Shown piece after piece: positions 42,861-51,012 of a stretch of DNA of 52,671 bases. The translations under genes were made by a program, and so were the position numbers. The notes beneath the pieces are model-generated. The model was not told where the DNA came from, did no database searches, and was given only the letters and a program-made list of their open reading frames with translations. This DNA is from Actinomycetes bacterium (GTDB lineage: Bacteria > Actinomycetota > Thermoleophilia > BMS3ABIN01), in the NCBI GenBank assembly GCA_021790115.1, contig JAJYIM010000008.1:1-52671 (forward strand), written 5' to 3'. Every line of letters begins with the position of its first letter. Position 1 is the stretch's first letter.

Positions 42861-43235
42861 TTGCGCCGCGAGCACTTTGAAAGGCTGGTCGAGGAAGCCT
42901 TGGCCGGCCTGCCAAGCCGTTTTGCATCCCGTCTTGAAAATGTCTCCATAAACGTAGCAGATTGGGCTACGGCGGAGCAGTTAAGCAGGGCGGGCCTGAA
43001 TGATCCTCACCGGCTCCTGGGCCTGTATGAGGGCATTCCCCTGACTGAACGTCCCCGCGGCTATTATGGCGTTCTCCCCGACCGCATTACCATCTTTCGC
43101 ATTCCCATCGAAGAGATGTCGGCCACAGATGATGATATCCGCCACCAGGTGCGCGAGACAGTCATGCATGAGCTGGGGCACTATTTCGGCATGGATGAAG
43201 AGCGGTTGCGGCGCAACCGTAAAGATCACCACTAG
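42861..43235 (+). CDS. Minimal zincin-like metallopeptidase family protein
   Basis: 124 aa, matching the small 'metallopeptidase family' found widely in Actinobacteria (minimal matrix-metalloprotease-like fold). The active-site motif is VMHELGHYFGMDEERL: HExxH plus downstream Gly and Asp ligands. The N-terminus FERLVEEALAGLP and the middle LLGLYEGIPLTERPRGYYG are also typical. The TTG at 42861 follows GAGG. Substrates are unknown for the family. A truncated PIN gene follows directly. Confidence 0.86.
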   Translation: MRREHFERLVEEALAGLPSRFASRLENVSINVADWATAEQLSRAGLNDPHRLLGLYEGIPLTERPRGYYGVLPDRITIFRIPIEEMSATDDDIRHQVRETVMHELGHYFGMDEERLRRNRKDHH

Positions 43236-43257
43236 CTGGCTGAATTTTCCAGACTGC

Positions 43258-43587
43258 TTGCGCCTGGCGCTGCCCGCCCTTGCTGCTTACGAACTTGCCA
43301 ATTTGCTTTGGCAGCGTCAGAAGAGGGGAGAGATCAACAAGCGGCAGGCGCTGGGGATCATGTCTGACTTCGAGCGGCTGCCGCTTAAGCTGGTTCCTGG
43401 CGATGTTCCGGGGCTTGCCGCCCTTCAGATCGCTCGCAGTACCGGATGCACTGCTGATGACGGCGCCTTTCTGGCGCTCGCCCGGGGCCTTGACGTTCCC
43501 CTGGTCACCGCCGACAAGAGGCTGGTGCGCTTGACGGCCGGCTCGAGACTTGCTTCACATGTTGTCTGGCTGGGAGATTGGCGGTAG
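43258..43587 (+). pseudogene. PIN-domain (VapC-like) ribonuclease remnant lacking its N-terminus
   Basis: The frame encodes LALPALAAYELANLLWQRQKR, DFERLPLKLVPGDVPGL, ARSTGCTADDGAFLALARG and VPLVTADKRLVRL, the middle and C-terminal part of a PIN domain with two of the acidic positions. The first strand with the essential Asp (usually VVDASV, about 35-45 residues earlier) is absent: the upstream frame is the shadow of the zincin gene. No good start codon is present; TTG at 43258 is the first possible. It is probably the relic of a toxin whose 5' end was deleted. No antitoxin gene is seen. Confidence 0.65.
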
Positions 43588-43713
43588 GCTCCGCGTATTT
43601 TCCTGTACTTGTCAACTTGTGGGCATAATTTTTCCCTTTCACAAAAGTTCGCTGGAGGAAATTTCCACAATTTTGCGCGTGCATTTCCCCCTCCCCTCGG
43701 ATAAAATCCTTGC

Positions 43714-44727
43714 ATGCCAGCCACACCCAAGGAGCCCAAGCTTCCCCCGCGTGAACGAGTCTTCTCCGGAATGCGGCCCACCGGCCGCCTGCATCTTGGC
43801 CACCTGCTGGGGGCGCTACCCAACTGGGTGAGGCTGCAGGATGAATACGATTGCTATTATTGCGTTGCCGACCTGCATGCACTCACCACCCGCTTTGACA
43901 GCGTTGAAGATATGAAGCAGGACGGCGTCGAGATGGTGGCCGACTGGATCGCAGCCGGCATCGACCCGGGGCGCAGCATTATCTTCCGCCAGTCGGAAGT
44001 CAAGGAGCATAGCGAGCTGGCGCTGCTGCTGGGAATGATAGTGCCGGTTGCCTGGCTGACGCGGGTTCCCTCTTATAAAGAGCAGATCGGCGAGCTGGGC
44101 CAGCGAATCGCCACGTTTGGCTTCCTCGGTTACCCCGTATTGCAGACTGCCGACATTATCCTTTACAAGGCCGGCCGTGTGCCGGTGGGCGAGGACCAGC
44201 TGTCGCACCTGGAGCTGGCCCGCGAGATTGTGCGCCGCTTCAATGGTCTGTATGGGCCCGTCTTTCCCCAGCCGCGCGCCATCCTCACCGAGACGCCGCG
44301 CCTGATGGGACTGGATGGGCGCAAGATGAGCAAGTCCTACGGCAACACCATTGACATCGCAGAAGATCCGGAGATGGTGCGCAAGAAAGCAATGTCGATG
44401 TTCACTGACCCCGCCCGCCAGCGGCTAAAAGACAAAGGCCATCCGGACCGCTGCAATGTTTTTTCCTACCACAAGTTTTTTGAGGCGCCGGCTGCTGAGC
44501 TTGACGAGATTGACAAGGGCTGCCGCGCCGCGAGCATAGGTTGCACACAGTGCAAAACGCGGCTGGCGGACCGCATCCTGGCGGTGCTGGACCCGATCCG
44601 GGAGCGGCGCCAGGCGCTGCTGGCCGAGCCCGGCCGCCTGGCAGCAATTCTTGAGGACGGCCGCCGCCGCGCCCAGGCCGCCGCCGCGGAGGTTTTAACG
44701 GAAGCATGCGCCGCCATTGGCATATGA
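43714..44727 (+). CDS. trpS: Tryptophanyl-tRNA synthetase
   Basis: Class I synthetase charging tRNA-Trp. The N-terminus FSGMRPTGRLHLGHLLGAL contains the HIGH motif (HLGH). YYCVADLHALTTRF, the tryptophan-site GYPVLQTADIILYKA, VGEDQLSHLELAREI and the signature GRKMSKSYGN near 198 follow. 337 aa is normal. The ATG at 43714 gives a short basic N-terminal extension. No T-box leader motif is seen upstream. It is followed by scpA at 21 bases. Confidence 0.95.
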   Translation: MPATPKEPKLPPRERVFSGMRPTGRLHLGHLLGALPNWVRLQDEYDCYYCVADLHALTTRFDSVEDMKQDGVEMVADWIAAGIDPGRSIIFRQSEVKEHSELALLLGMIVPVAWLTRVPSYKEQIGELGQRIATFGFLGYPVLQTADIILYKAGRVPVGEDQLSHLELAREIVRRFNGLYGPVFPQPRAILTETPRLMGLDGRKMSKSYGNTIDIAEDPEMVRKKAMSMFTDPARQRLKDKGHPDRCNVFSYHKFFEAPAAELDEIDKGCRAASIGCTQCKTRLADRILAVLDPIRERRQALLAEPGRLAAILEDGRRRAQAAAAEVLTEACAAIGI

Positions 44728-44748
44728 ACATAGTGGGAGATTAGACTG

Positions 44749-45504
44749 GTGCCCGGGCGCTTTGACATCGAGTTGTTTGACCTTGACCTGGAGGTGTTCC
44801 AGGGGCCGTTTGACCTGCTGCTGGCCCTGATCCTGCGCGAAGAGGTCAATATCTTCGAGGTGTCTCTGGCAGATATCGTCATTTCCTACCTGGAGCGCCT
44901 GGAGGAAGAAGCAGAGCTGGACATGGAAGCCGCCAGCGAATTCCTTATTTTGATAAGCGCCCTGATGGAGATCAAATCGGCGCAGCTTTTGCCCCAGCCG
45001 GAAGCGGTTGAACTGGAAGAGCTGACGCCGGAAGAGGCGCGGGACGAGCTTGTCATCCGGCTCGTGACCTATAAGAAATTCAAGGAAGCGGCAGCCTGGC
45101 TGCGGAGCCGCTATGATATCACGCGCCGCTGGCATTATCGCAGCGCCCCCATGCCGAAGCTGAAGCGCCGGCCTGAATCCGAAGTGCCAAACAGGCACGA
45201 CCCGGCAAAGCTGGCGGCTGCCATTGGAGCGCTGCTGGCCGAGCCGCCCCAGATCCGCACTGACCACATGATGATGGCGACCGCCAGCGTCTGGGAGCAG
45301 ATGAAGGCAATCCGCAGGGCGGTCAGGCAGCGCTCACAGGTTGCATTCGACGAGATCATTGGCGGCGCCGACAGGATCACGCAGGCCGTCGCCTTCTTCG
45401 CGCTGCTGGAGATGTACAACTCCGGCGAACTCAACGTTGAACAAGAGCAGCTTTTTGGTCAAATCCTTATCTACGAAGCGCGGAAGGACAAGAAAATCGC
45501 TTAA
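44749..45504 (+). CDS. scpA: Segregation and condensation protein A
   Basis: Kleisin subunit of the SMC-ScpAB condensin complex. The family start FQGPFDLLLALILREEVNIFEVSLADI near residue 20 binds the SMC head, YLERLEEEAELDMEAASEFLILISALMEIKSAQLLP follows, and the C-terminal winged helix contains VAFFALLEMYNSGELNVEQEQLFG. 251 aa. GTG start 10 bases after GGGAG. A heptamer array begins just after the stop, separating it from scpB. Confidence 0.95.
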   Translation: MPGRFDIELFDLDLEVFQGPFDLLLALILREEVNIFEVSLADIVISYLERLEEEAELDMEAASEFLILISALMEIKSAQLLPQPEAVELEELTPEEARDELVIRLVTYKKFKEAAAWLRSRYDITRRWHYRSAPMPKLKRRPESEVPNRHDPAKLAAAIGALLAEPPQIRTDHMMMATASVWEQMKAIRRAVRQRSQVAFDEIIGGADRITQAVAFFALLEMYNSGELNVEQEQLFGQILIYEARKDKKIA

Positions 45505-45507
45505 AAA

Positions 45508-45545
45508 CCAGTTTCGAGTTTTGAGTTCCCAGTTCCGAGTTTAAG
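45508..45545 (-). repeat. Heptamer array between scpA and scpB
   Basis: On the minus strand: AACTCGG, AACTGGG, AACTCAA, AACTCGA, AACTGG at strict 7-bp spacing. Confidence 0.7.
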
Positions 45546-45552
45546 GAATCGG

Positions 45553-46320
45553 ATGGAGGCCAATTTGAATGAAGAGAAGGAAAGCAAGGATGAGGAAGCC
45601 CAATTTGGCAGCGGGGCCGGCCGGGACAATTTGGCAGACGAACTGGATATTGACTCTGTCTTGGTGGAGAAAACGCGGCTTGATCTTGATGGTGTTGAGG
45701 GGCTTGATTCTCATGATTTTGAACCCGGAACCCGCGACCCGGAACCCGGAACATCCGCCCTGGCTTACAGCATCGAGGCAATTCTTTTTATTTCTCCCGA
45801 GCCGGTGACGCTGGAGGCTTTATCCGAGGTTACCGGCGCCGCCGGCGAAGAGCTGGCAGGCGCAATCCAAGCCGTGCAGGAGAAATTCTCACAGGAAAAC
45901 GGCGGCATTGTCTTTGCCGAGGTGGCGGGTGGCTTCACTTTCAGAACAAGCGACCTTGCCCGCGGCGCCGTTGAGCGCTTTTGCGAGCGGCCGGTAGATT
46001 ATTCGCTTTCGCCGGCGGCGATGGAGACGCTTGCCATTATTGCCTACCTGCAGCCTGTGACCAGGCCTGAGATCGCCCGCATCCGCGGCGTCGGCGCCGA
46101 CACAGTAGTCAACACTCTGGTTGACAAGGGGCTGTTGATGGAGGCGGGCCGCTACGACGAGACCGGCGCCATCCGCTACCGGACCACGCCGGCGTTCGAG
46201 AAGCTCTTCGGACTGGCCGACCTGTCGGCGCTGCCGGCGATCGAGGGTTTCGAGGCCACGCCGGAGGATGTCGATGAGCTGCGCGAGAAACTTCACCTGG
46301 CGGCGGAGAAGCGGCAGTAG
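45553..46320 (+). CDS. scpB: Segregation and condensation protein B
   Basis: Dimeric partner of ScpA. Two winged-helix domains: SIEAILFISPEPVTLEALSEVTG near residue 73 and LSPAAMETLAIIAYLQPVTRPEIARIRGVGAD near 150. The 255 aa are longer than usual because the first 70 residues form an acidic, low-complexity extension; part of it (FEPGTRDPEPGTS) is encoded by a heptamer array. The ATG at 45553 has no clear Shine-Dalgarno sequence, and a later start is possible. A MITE-like copy begins within ten bases of the stop. Confidence 0.92.
   Translation: MEANLNEEKESKDEEAQFGSGAGRDNLADELDIDSVLVEKTRLDLDGVEGLDSHDFEPGTRDPEPGTSALAYSIEAILFISPEPVTLEALSEVTGAAGEELAGAIQAVQEKFSQENGGIVFAEVAGGFTFRTSDLARGAVERFCERPVDYSLSPAAMETLAIIAYLQPVTRPEIARIRGVGADTVVNTLVDKGLLMEAGRYDETGAIRYRTTPAFEKLFGLADLSALPAIEGFEATPEDVDELREKLHLAAEKRQ
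45721..45752 (+). repeat. Heptamer array inside the scpB N-terminal region
   Basis: GAACCCG, GAACCCG, CGACCCG, GAACCCG, GAAC in phase at 7 bp. It is translated as a Pro/Gly/Glu linker ahead of the first winged helix. Confidence 0.75.
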
Positions 46321-46325
46321 CTTTA

Positions 46326-46494
46326 GTAGTGAGGCCGAGCGAAAAAGCCATGGGCAAGGACGCAGGAGTAAAAAGCCCGCAGTCGAACCGCTGCGGTACG
46401 TCGAGGACTTTTTGCTCCGAGGACGCCGCCCATCGCCTTTGCAGCCGGCTGCAGCAGAATATGCCTTTTGAGATAGATTCTAAGCGCTGTCCCG
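46326..46494 (-). mobile_element. MITE-like element, nearly full copy (B)
   Basis: 169 bp matching copy A in the opposite orientation: GTAGTGAGGCCGAGCG, GGGCAAGGACGCAGGAGTAA, ACTTTTTGCTCCGAGGACG, GCAGCAGAATATGCC and the end TTTTGAGATAGATTCTAAG. The terminal repeat on the scpB side is missing, so the copy is truncated next to the scpB stop. Confidence 0.75.
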
Positions 46495-46530
46495 GAAGCG
46501 GCAGCCGCGCAAGGCGGCCAGCCTGGCGCC

Positions 46531-47012
46531 GTGCCACAAGCCGGCGGCAGCCTGGGTGGACCGGACGGCTATCTGCAGGCGGCGCTGGGAGTTTACGGCA
46601 GCGCTGTTCGTGTCCTGGGCAGTGATGTTCACGCTGCCACAGAAGATATACTGCTGGTCCTGTTGGCGCTGCTTCTGATCACCGCCAGCGGACTGGTTTT
46701 CTTCAACCGCGGCGCCGGCCGCGTCGCCAGTGTGGGCGGCTGCATAGCGGTGGCAAGCTGGGCGCCGCTGTTGGCGTTAAGCTTGATTCGTAATAGTTTG
46801 CAAGGCTGGCTGGACGCGATAAGCGCGCAGGCACAGGGAGACGTGCAAAGGCAGATCCTGGCAGATTCCTTGCGTCTGCTGGCAAGCAGCATTCTGAACG
46901 AGTCGGTTTCAGTTTTTCGCTTTTTTCCTTTTTGGCGGTTTTCCTGCTGGTGGCCGCAGCGGTGATTTGTCTGGTGCTGAAGCTGTGGCCGGGAAGCGTT
47001 CCCGCCCGCTAA
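46531..47012 (+). pseudogene. Small membrane protein gene with probable frameshift
   Basis: Starting at GTG 46531, the frame encodes two membrane helices (DILLVLLALLLITASGLVFF and VGGCIAVASWAPLLALSLI). After about 130 residues it passes T-runs at 46921-46926 and 46929-46933 and ends in non-hydrophobic residues. A -1 shift there opens a third helix (FSFLAVFLLVAAAVICLVLK) ending WPGSVPAR with a stop at 47012. The intact gene would thus encode about 160 aa with three helices. The family is not recognised. The frame opens at the edge of the MITE-like copy, so the 5' end may also be damaged. Confidence 0.5.
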
Positions 47013-47036
47013 ACTTAGACAAAAAGTACAGGCATG

Positions 47037-47807
47037 CTATTGCCGCCGCGATTTCATCACCTGCCAGCCAAACCGGGGCAGCGCCGCCATCCGCCGGTAA
47101 CGGCTGGGCTCCAGCCAGAGACGGTAGAGCCATTCCAGCCCGGCCCGGCGCAGCAGCCTGGGTGCGCGCGGGACCTGGCCGGCGATAAAATCAAAAGCGC
47201 CGCCTACGCCAATGGCGACCCTGACGCCGGCAAGCCGGTCCCGGTTGCGGTCGATCCAGAAATCCTGTTTGGGACAGCCATATGCGACCGCCAGGACGGC
47301 GGCTCCGGACTTGTTAATCTCATTGATAGTTGTTGGATTGACATCTGCGTCGGGGTCGTTGTCGCTGGCGCCTGCAATTTCCAGCCCCGGGAAACGGGCG
47401 TACAGGTTGCCGGCAGCCTGCCGGGCGACGCCGGCGGCGCCCCCCAGCAAGAAAATGCTGTGGCCTTCGCGCTCACAGAGGCCGCAGATCTGGGGCAGCA
47501 GATCGGTGCCGGTGACCCGCCCGGCAAGCGGCGCCCCCAGCATCCTTGACGCCCAGACGATGCCGACGCCGTCCGGCACGTTCAGCTCGGCGCGGTTAAG
47601 CAGCCGCATTAAGCGGCCACTTGTGCCGGCCAGCATTACGTATTCCGGGTTGATTGTCACCACCTGTTTGCAGCCGGGTGTCTTTAGGAACGCGCTGATG
47701 CGGTCCAGCGCCACACGCGCATCAACAGGGTCCACGTCAACGCCAAGTATTTTAAGCCGCGGCGGCGGTACGTTATTCTTGAAACGGTTGCTCTCAGGCT
47801 CTTTCAT
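47037..47807 (-). CDS. WecG/TagA/CpsF-family glycosyltransferase (GT26)
   Basis: 256 aa. Transfers N-acetylmannosamine or a related sugar onto undecaprenyl-linked acceptors in surface polymer synthesis. Typical motifs are VTINPEYVMLAG near 50, ELNVPDGVGIVWASRMLG near 73 with the catalytic Asp, RVTGTDLLPQI, IFLLGGAAGVARQAAGNL, VAYGCPKQDFWI near 175, IGVGGAFDFIAGQVPRAP, and the C-terminal GLEWLYRLWLEPSRYRR. The ATG lies within the 3' end of the upstream GT4 gene (14-base overlap), so they are co-translated. Confidence 0.93.
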   Translation of the reverse strand: MKEPESNRFKNNVPPPRLKILGVDVDPVDARVALDRISAFLKTPGCKQVVTINPEYVMLAGTSGRLMRLLNRAELNVPDGVGIVWASRMLGAPLAGRVTGTDLLPQICGLCEREGHSIFLLGGAAGVARQAAGNLYARFPGLEIAGASDNDPDADVNPTTINEINKSGAAVLAVAYGCPKQDFWIDRNRDRLAGVRVAIGVGGAFDFIAGQVPRAPRLLRRAGLEWLYRLWLEPSRYRRMAALPRFGWQVMKSRRQ

Positions 47808-48912
47808 GGTTAGCCAACACCTGTTCGTAAATATTTATGATTCTGTCGGCTACCTGTTCCCAATCGTAGCGCGAAGCGGTTTGCCGGGCGCGGGCGCCAA
47901 TTTCAGCCAGCCGTTCGGGCGGCATGTCAAGTGCAGCATTAATTACTGTGGATGCCGGTTTTTTGTCCTGAAAGTCCGTTAAAAAACCGTTTATACCCGG
48001 ATCGATCAATTCCCGGAAAGCCTCGATATCGTTAAGAACAGGGACTGTCCCCGCTGCCATGGCTTCGGCGGCAGAGAGGCCGAAGGCCTCATAGTCGGAA
48101 GCTGAAACAAAAAGACGGGCATGGGCCAGGGCGGCCAGCATCTCTGCCTGGGGCAGCTCTCCGGTAAAGGTGACGGCTTTGTTTAACCCGAGCCTTACTG
48201 TCAACCCCTCCAGTCCTGCCTGAAGTCCTTCCCAGTCGGGACCGACCACGATTAGCGTGGCGCCGGGCCGGGACTGCCGCACTGCCGCCAGCACCTCAAT
48301 CAGCCTGTCAACCCGCTTGTTTTTGGATATTCTGCCGATAAACAGGAGCTCTTCGCCGGCAATTTTTTTTCCCAAGCGGGAGAATGTGGAGAAGTCAATC
48401 CCATTTTCAATTACGCAAAGCCGCCGGGTCAGGGGCGCGAACAGTTTTTCATCGCGGGAGCTGCAGGCGATCACACGGTCCACGCCACGCAGGGCTGACC
48501 TTGTAACCGTTTGGAAATACATTTTCTTGAAGGAAAAATGCCAGTCGGTGTGGAAAAACCCCCCATGCGTGGACAGGACTACAGGTTTGCCGTGGCGCCG
48601 GCGCCAGGCGCCCAGCAGCTCGACAAAGAAATCCACGCCGTGCACATGGACCAGGTCGTAACGGGGAAGGAGCTCCAGGAGCCGGGGGGCGATGAAATAC
48701 CTCGGGTTTCCTGACGAGGGCAGCCGAATGACATTTGTGCCCTCGATGCGCTGGAATGAAGGCAACCGCCGGTTGGTTTTGAACATGTAGTCGAGGGTGG
48801 CGACATCGCCTTGATGGCCGCGTTGCCATAGCTGCGCGCAGAGGTTGGAAACGTATGTTTCCATTCCGCCGGTACTGGGTAAATACTGCCGCACTACCTG
48901 GAGTGTCTTCAT
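47794..48912 (-). CDS. GT4-family glycosyltransferase
   Basis: 372 aa, retaining GT-B glycosyltransferase. The N-terminus VVRQYLPSTGGMETYVSNL is the acceptor-side glycine-rich loop. DLVHVHGVDFF and LSTHGGFFHTDW follow. The donor domain starts at LLFIGRISKNKRVDRLIEVL near 190 and contains the E-x7-E motif in EAFGLSAAEAMAAGTVPV near 275. ATG start. With the WecG-type enzyme it probably builds a surface polysaccharide or exopolysaccharide repeat. The sugar specificity cannot be read from sequence. Confidence 0.92.
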   Translation of the reverse strand: MKTLQVVRQYLPSTGGMETYVSNLCAQLWQRGHQGDVATLDYMFKTNRRLPSFQRIEGTNVIRLPSSGNPRYFIAPRLLELLPRYDLVHVHGVDFFVELLGAWRRRHGKPVVLSTHGGFFHTDWHFSFKKMYFQTVTRSALRGVDRVIACSSRDEKLFAPLTRRLCVIENGIDFSTFSRLGKKIAGEELLFIGRISKNKRVDRLIEVLAAVRQSRPGATLIVVGPDWEGLQAGLEGLTVRLGLNKAVTFTGELPQAEMLAALAHARLFVSASDYEAFGLSAAEAMAAGTVPVLNDIEAFRELIDPGINGFLTDFQDKKPASTVINAALDMPPERLAEIGARARQTASRYDWEQVADRIINIYEQVLANHERA

Positions 48913-49153
48913 TTATTTACGGTCTCAAAATTTATCATTTGGGGAAAAAGGCGCCCGTGACGGCAAACACAATAACCTTTTTTCGCGGCAAAATGTGAGA
49001 AAAAAGCCGCCGGTACTGAAGTTTATCTAGTTTTGCCGAATATGGTAAAGTTTGTGTCTCTTTCATTATTCTTTTTCACCGATTGGCGCCCTTTTTTTCG
49101 GCGGCAACGTTAGCTGCTCCAACATTCAATAGGTAAAGAGAAAGGCGGAAACC
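48913..49153. other. Divergent intergenic region
   Basis: Lies between the GT4 gene (minus) and the lipoprotein gene (plus) and should contain both promoters. A weak plus-strand candidate is TTTATC near 49022 with TAAAGT 18 bases later. No other element is recognised. Confidence 0.3.
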
Positions 49154-50239
49154 ATGAAAAAGGCGTTACCAGTTCTTCTATTGGGAGTGGCAGTGCTGCT
49201 GGCGGCCGTTGCTTTTGGTTGCGGCAGCTCCTCCTCTCCCGGCTCTGCAATCGACAATGCAATTAAAAACAGCGGCAACGTCAAGGCCGAGCATGTGGAC
49301 TTTAACGTTGCCCTGGGGGTGAACGGAGATCTGTCAACTGCGGAACCTTCGCTGAAGGGCCTGCTGCCGCTGAACCTGACGATTGATGGCGGCGCGGATG
49401 TTGATATGAAGGATGCGAACAACCCCAAGGCCCAGGGCAATATCAAGATTGGTGGCCTGGACAAGTTATTTAGCAGTATTGGACAAACACAGGGCGCCAG
49501 CTCCCAGACAACGATGGGTCTGGGATTGCTAAGCGGCATGCTTTCCAATATTGATTTTGTCCTTGTTGACAATGATCTTTATATCAAGGTCGGCGGGAAC
49601 TGGTACGACACCGGCAATTTGTCTTCGGCTGCCAGCAACTTGAATCTTCCTACAACAGGCACCACCGTAAACAGCAACTGCTATCAAAATGCAGTTAAGG
49701 ACACCAGCAAGTTCGGGTCCGACAAGATATTCAAAAACTTGCAAGACTTGGGCACGCAGTCAATCGATGGCGCCAACACCCATCATTATAAAGCAGACAT
49801 TAATTTTGACTCCGTGCTTACCCAGGTGGCGAGCACAGCCCGCGACTGCGGCGACGCCCAGGCGGCGGGTGGCATCGAGGCCGCCAAGAGCCAGATCGGC
49901 AGCGTCTTCAAGACGGCTTCGGTGGAGATGTGGATCGGCGATGACAACTACTTCCACCAGGGGAAGCTGGATCTGGCGGTGGACCCCGGCACAATTGTCA
50001 ATCTCATCGGCAGCACGGGCGGCAGCAGCGCCCAGGCCGCCGCGGTGGCAAAGGCGCTACAGTCCGTCACGTTTAATGTGACGGTGAAGCAGTCTAATAT
50101 CAATGGCAGCTTCAATATCAGCAAGCCGCCCGGCAATATCCAGAAATTGTCGGATGTGCTGGGAGGGCTCACGGGCAGCAGCGGCCTGCTTGGCAGCAGC
50201 AGCGGCACTGGCACAGCTGCCGCCACTACCGGAGGATAA
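49154..50239 (+). CDS. LppX/LprG-like lipoprotein
   Basis: 361 aa. The N-terminus MKKALPVLLLGVAVLLAA ends in the lipobox-like AFGC, followed by a Ser/Gly linker, so it should be exported and lipid-anchored. The body shows the repeated beta-strand pattern of the LppX_LprAFG fold: KAEHVDFNVALGVNGDL, LNLTIDGGADVDMKDANNP, VDNDLYIKVGGNWYDTGNL, QSIDGANTHHYKADINFDSVL and ASVEMWIGDDNYFHQGKLDLAVD. Such proteins carry lipids or glycolipids at the envelope in Actinobacteria. The C-terminus is a Gly/Ser/Ala-rich tail. ATG behind AAAGGCGG. Confidence 0.82.
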   Translation: MKKALPVLLLGVAVLLAAVAFGCGSSSSPGSAIDNAIKNSGNVKAEHVDFNVALGVNGDLSTAEPSLKGLLPLNLTIDGGADVDMKDANNPKAQGNIKIGGLDKLFSSIGQTQGASSQTTMGLGLLSGMLSNIDFVLVDNDLYIKVGGNWYDTGNLSSAASNLNLPTTGTTVNSNCYQNAVKDTSKFGSDKIFKNLQDLGTQSIDGANTHHYKADINFDSVLTQVASTARDCGDAQAAGGIEAAKSQIGSVFKTASVEMWIGDDNYFHQGKLDLAVDPGTIVNLIGSTGGSSAQAAAVAKALQSVTFNVTVKQSNINGSFNISKPPGNIQKLSDVLGGLTGSSGLLGSSSGTGTAAATTGG

Positions 50240-50288
50240 CGTAACCGGTCTGGGACGTGTTCTTAAGCACAGCGATAAGCTGATTTTG

Positions 50289-50320
50289 GTGAGGGAGGCG
50301 GGCAAGCCCGCCTCCCTCAC
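50289..50320 (+). terminator. Perfect 15-bp hairpin after the lipoprotein gene
   Basis: GTGAGGGAGGCGGGC (50289-50303) is exactly complementary to GCCCGCCTCCCTCAC (50306-50320), with AA between. The T-tract after it is weak (GCCTTTGG). The perfect stem suggests a terminator or stability element. Confidence 0.55.
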
Positions 50321-50373
50321 GCCTTTGGCCCTTTTCCGATCAGATTTATTTATTCTTAGGGAGAGGAGACGGG

Positions 50374-51012
50374 ATGAAAAGCCTAAAGGCCCGTTCGGAC
50401 CGGCTTTAAAAAGCGGGAAAAGGCTTTTCGGTGTTTGCTCTTATAACCGCAGGTGCCCTTGGCCTGCATGTGGCCACAGCGGCGGCGGGGGGATATTCTA
50501 CAGGCACAACTCTTCACATTAGCAACGCCGCCGGCGGCCAGGACTGTAGCGCCATTGGTGTCTGGAACTCCGCCACCTTGACCTGCACCTTAACCGGTGA
50601 CGTAACCATGACCGCCGCGGTTGACGGCATCCACATAGACAGCGACGGCGTCACGCTTGATGGCAATGGTCACTCGCTGACAGGGACCGGCGCCCTCTCG
50701 ACCTACGGGGTTTATCTGTCAGGCAGAACGGGCGTCACCATCAAGAACCTGAATGTGACAAATTTCTATGACGGAATTTATCTTTCAAATTCCAGCAATA
50801 ACACTGTTTCCGGCAACACCGCCAGCTCGAACAGCGCCTTTGGTATCGTTCCCAGCACCTCCAGCAACAACACCATTTTAGGGAACGCAGACGGTACAAA
50901 TAATTTTTGTGGGACAATTACATACCCGCGCGCGCAATTAAAAATACACTCTGCCCCGGCGGCCGGGTCTGTGGCGCACTTAAGAGCGATTCTGCGGGAC
51001 TGGCAGGCGTGA
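50374..51012 (+). pseudogene. NosD-like right-handed beta-helix protein gene with in-frame stop, truncated
   Basis: A strong GGGAGAGGAGACGGG site precedes ATG 50374, but codon 12 is TAA (50407-50409). The same frame then continues with a good signal peptide (FSVFALITAGALGLHVATAAAG) and beta-helix repeats (GVTLDGNGHSLTG, GVTIKNLNVTNFYDGIYLSN, SSNNTVSGNTASSN, STSSNNTILGN). A GTG at 50431 could still initiate a shortened protein. The 3' part after about residue 160 leaves the repeat pattern (PRAQLKIHS...), and the protein is much shorter than usual for this family. It is probably a decaying surface carbohydrate-binding or lyase-like gene. Confidence 0.6.

Noticed and set aside
43588-43713. T-box leader ahead of trpS
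   Set aside because: No T-box sequence (AGGGTGG...ACCGCG) or specifier-loop structure is visible. The same holds upstream of gltX and cysS.
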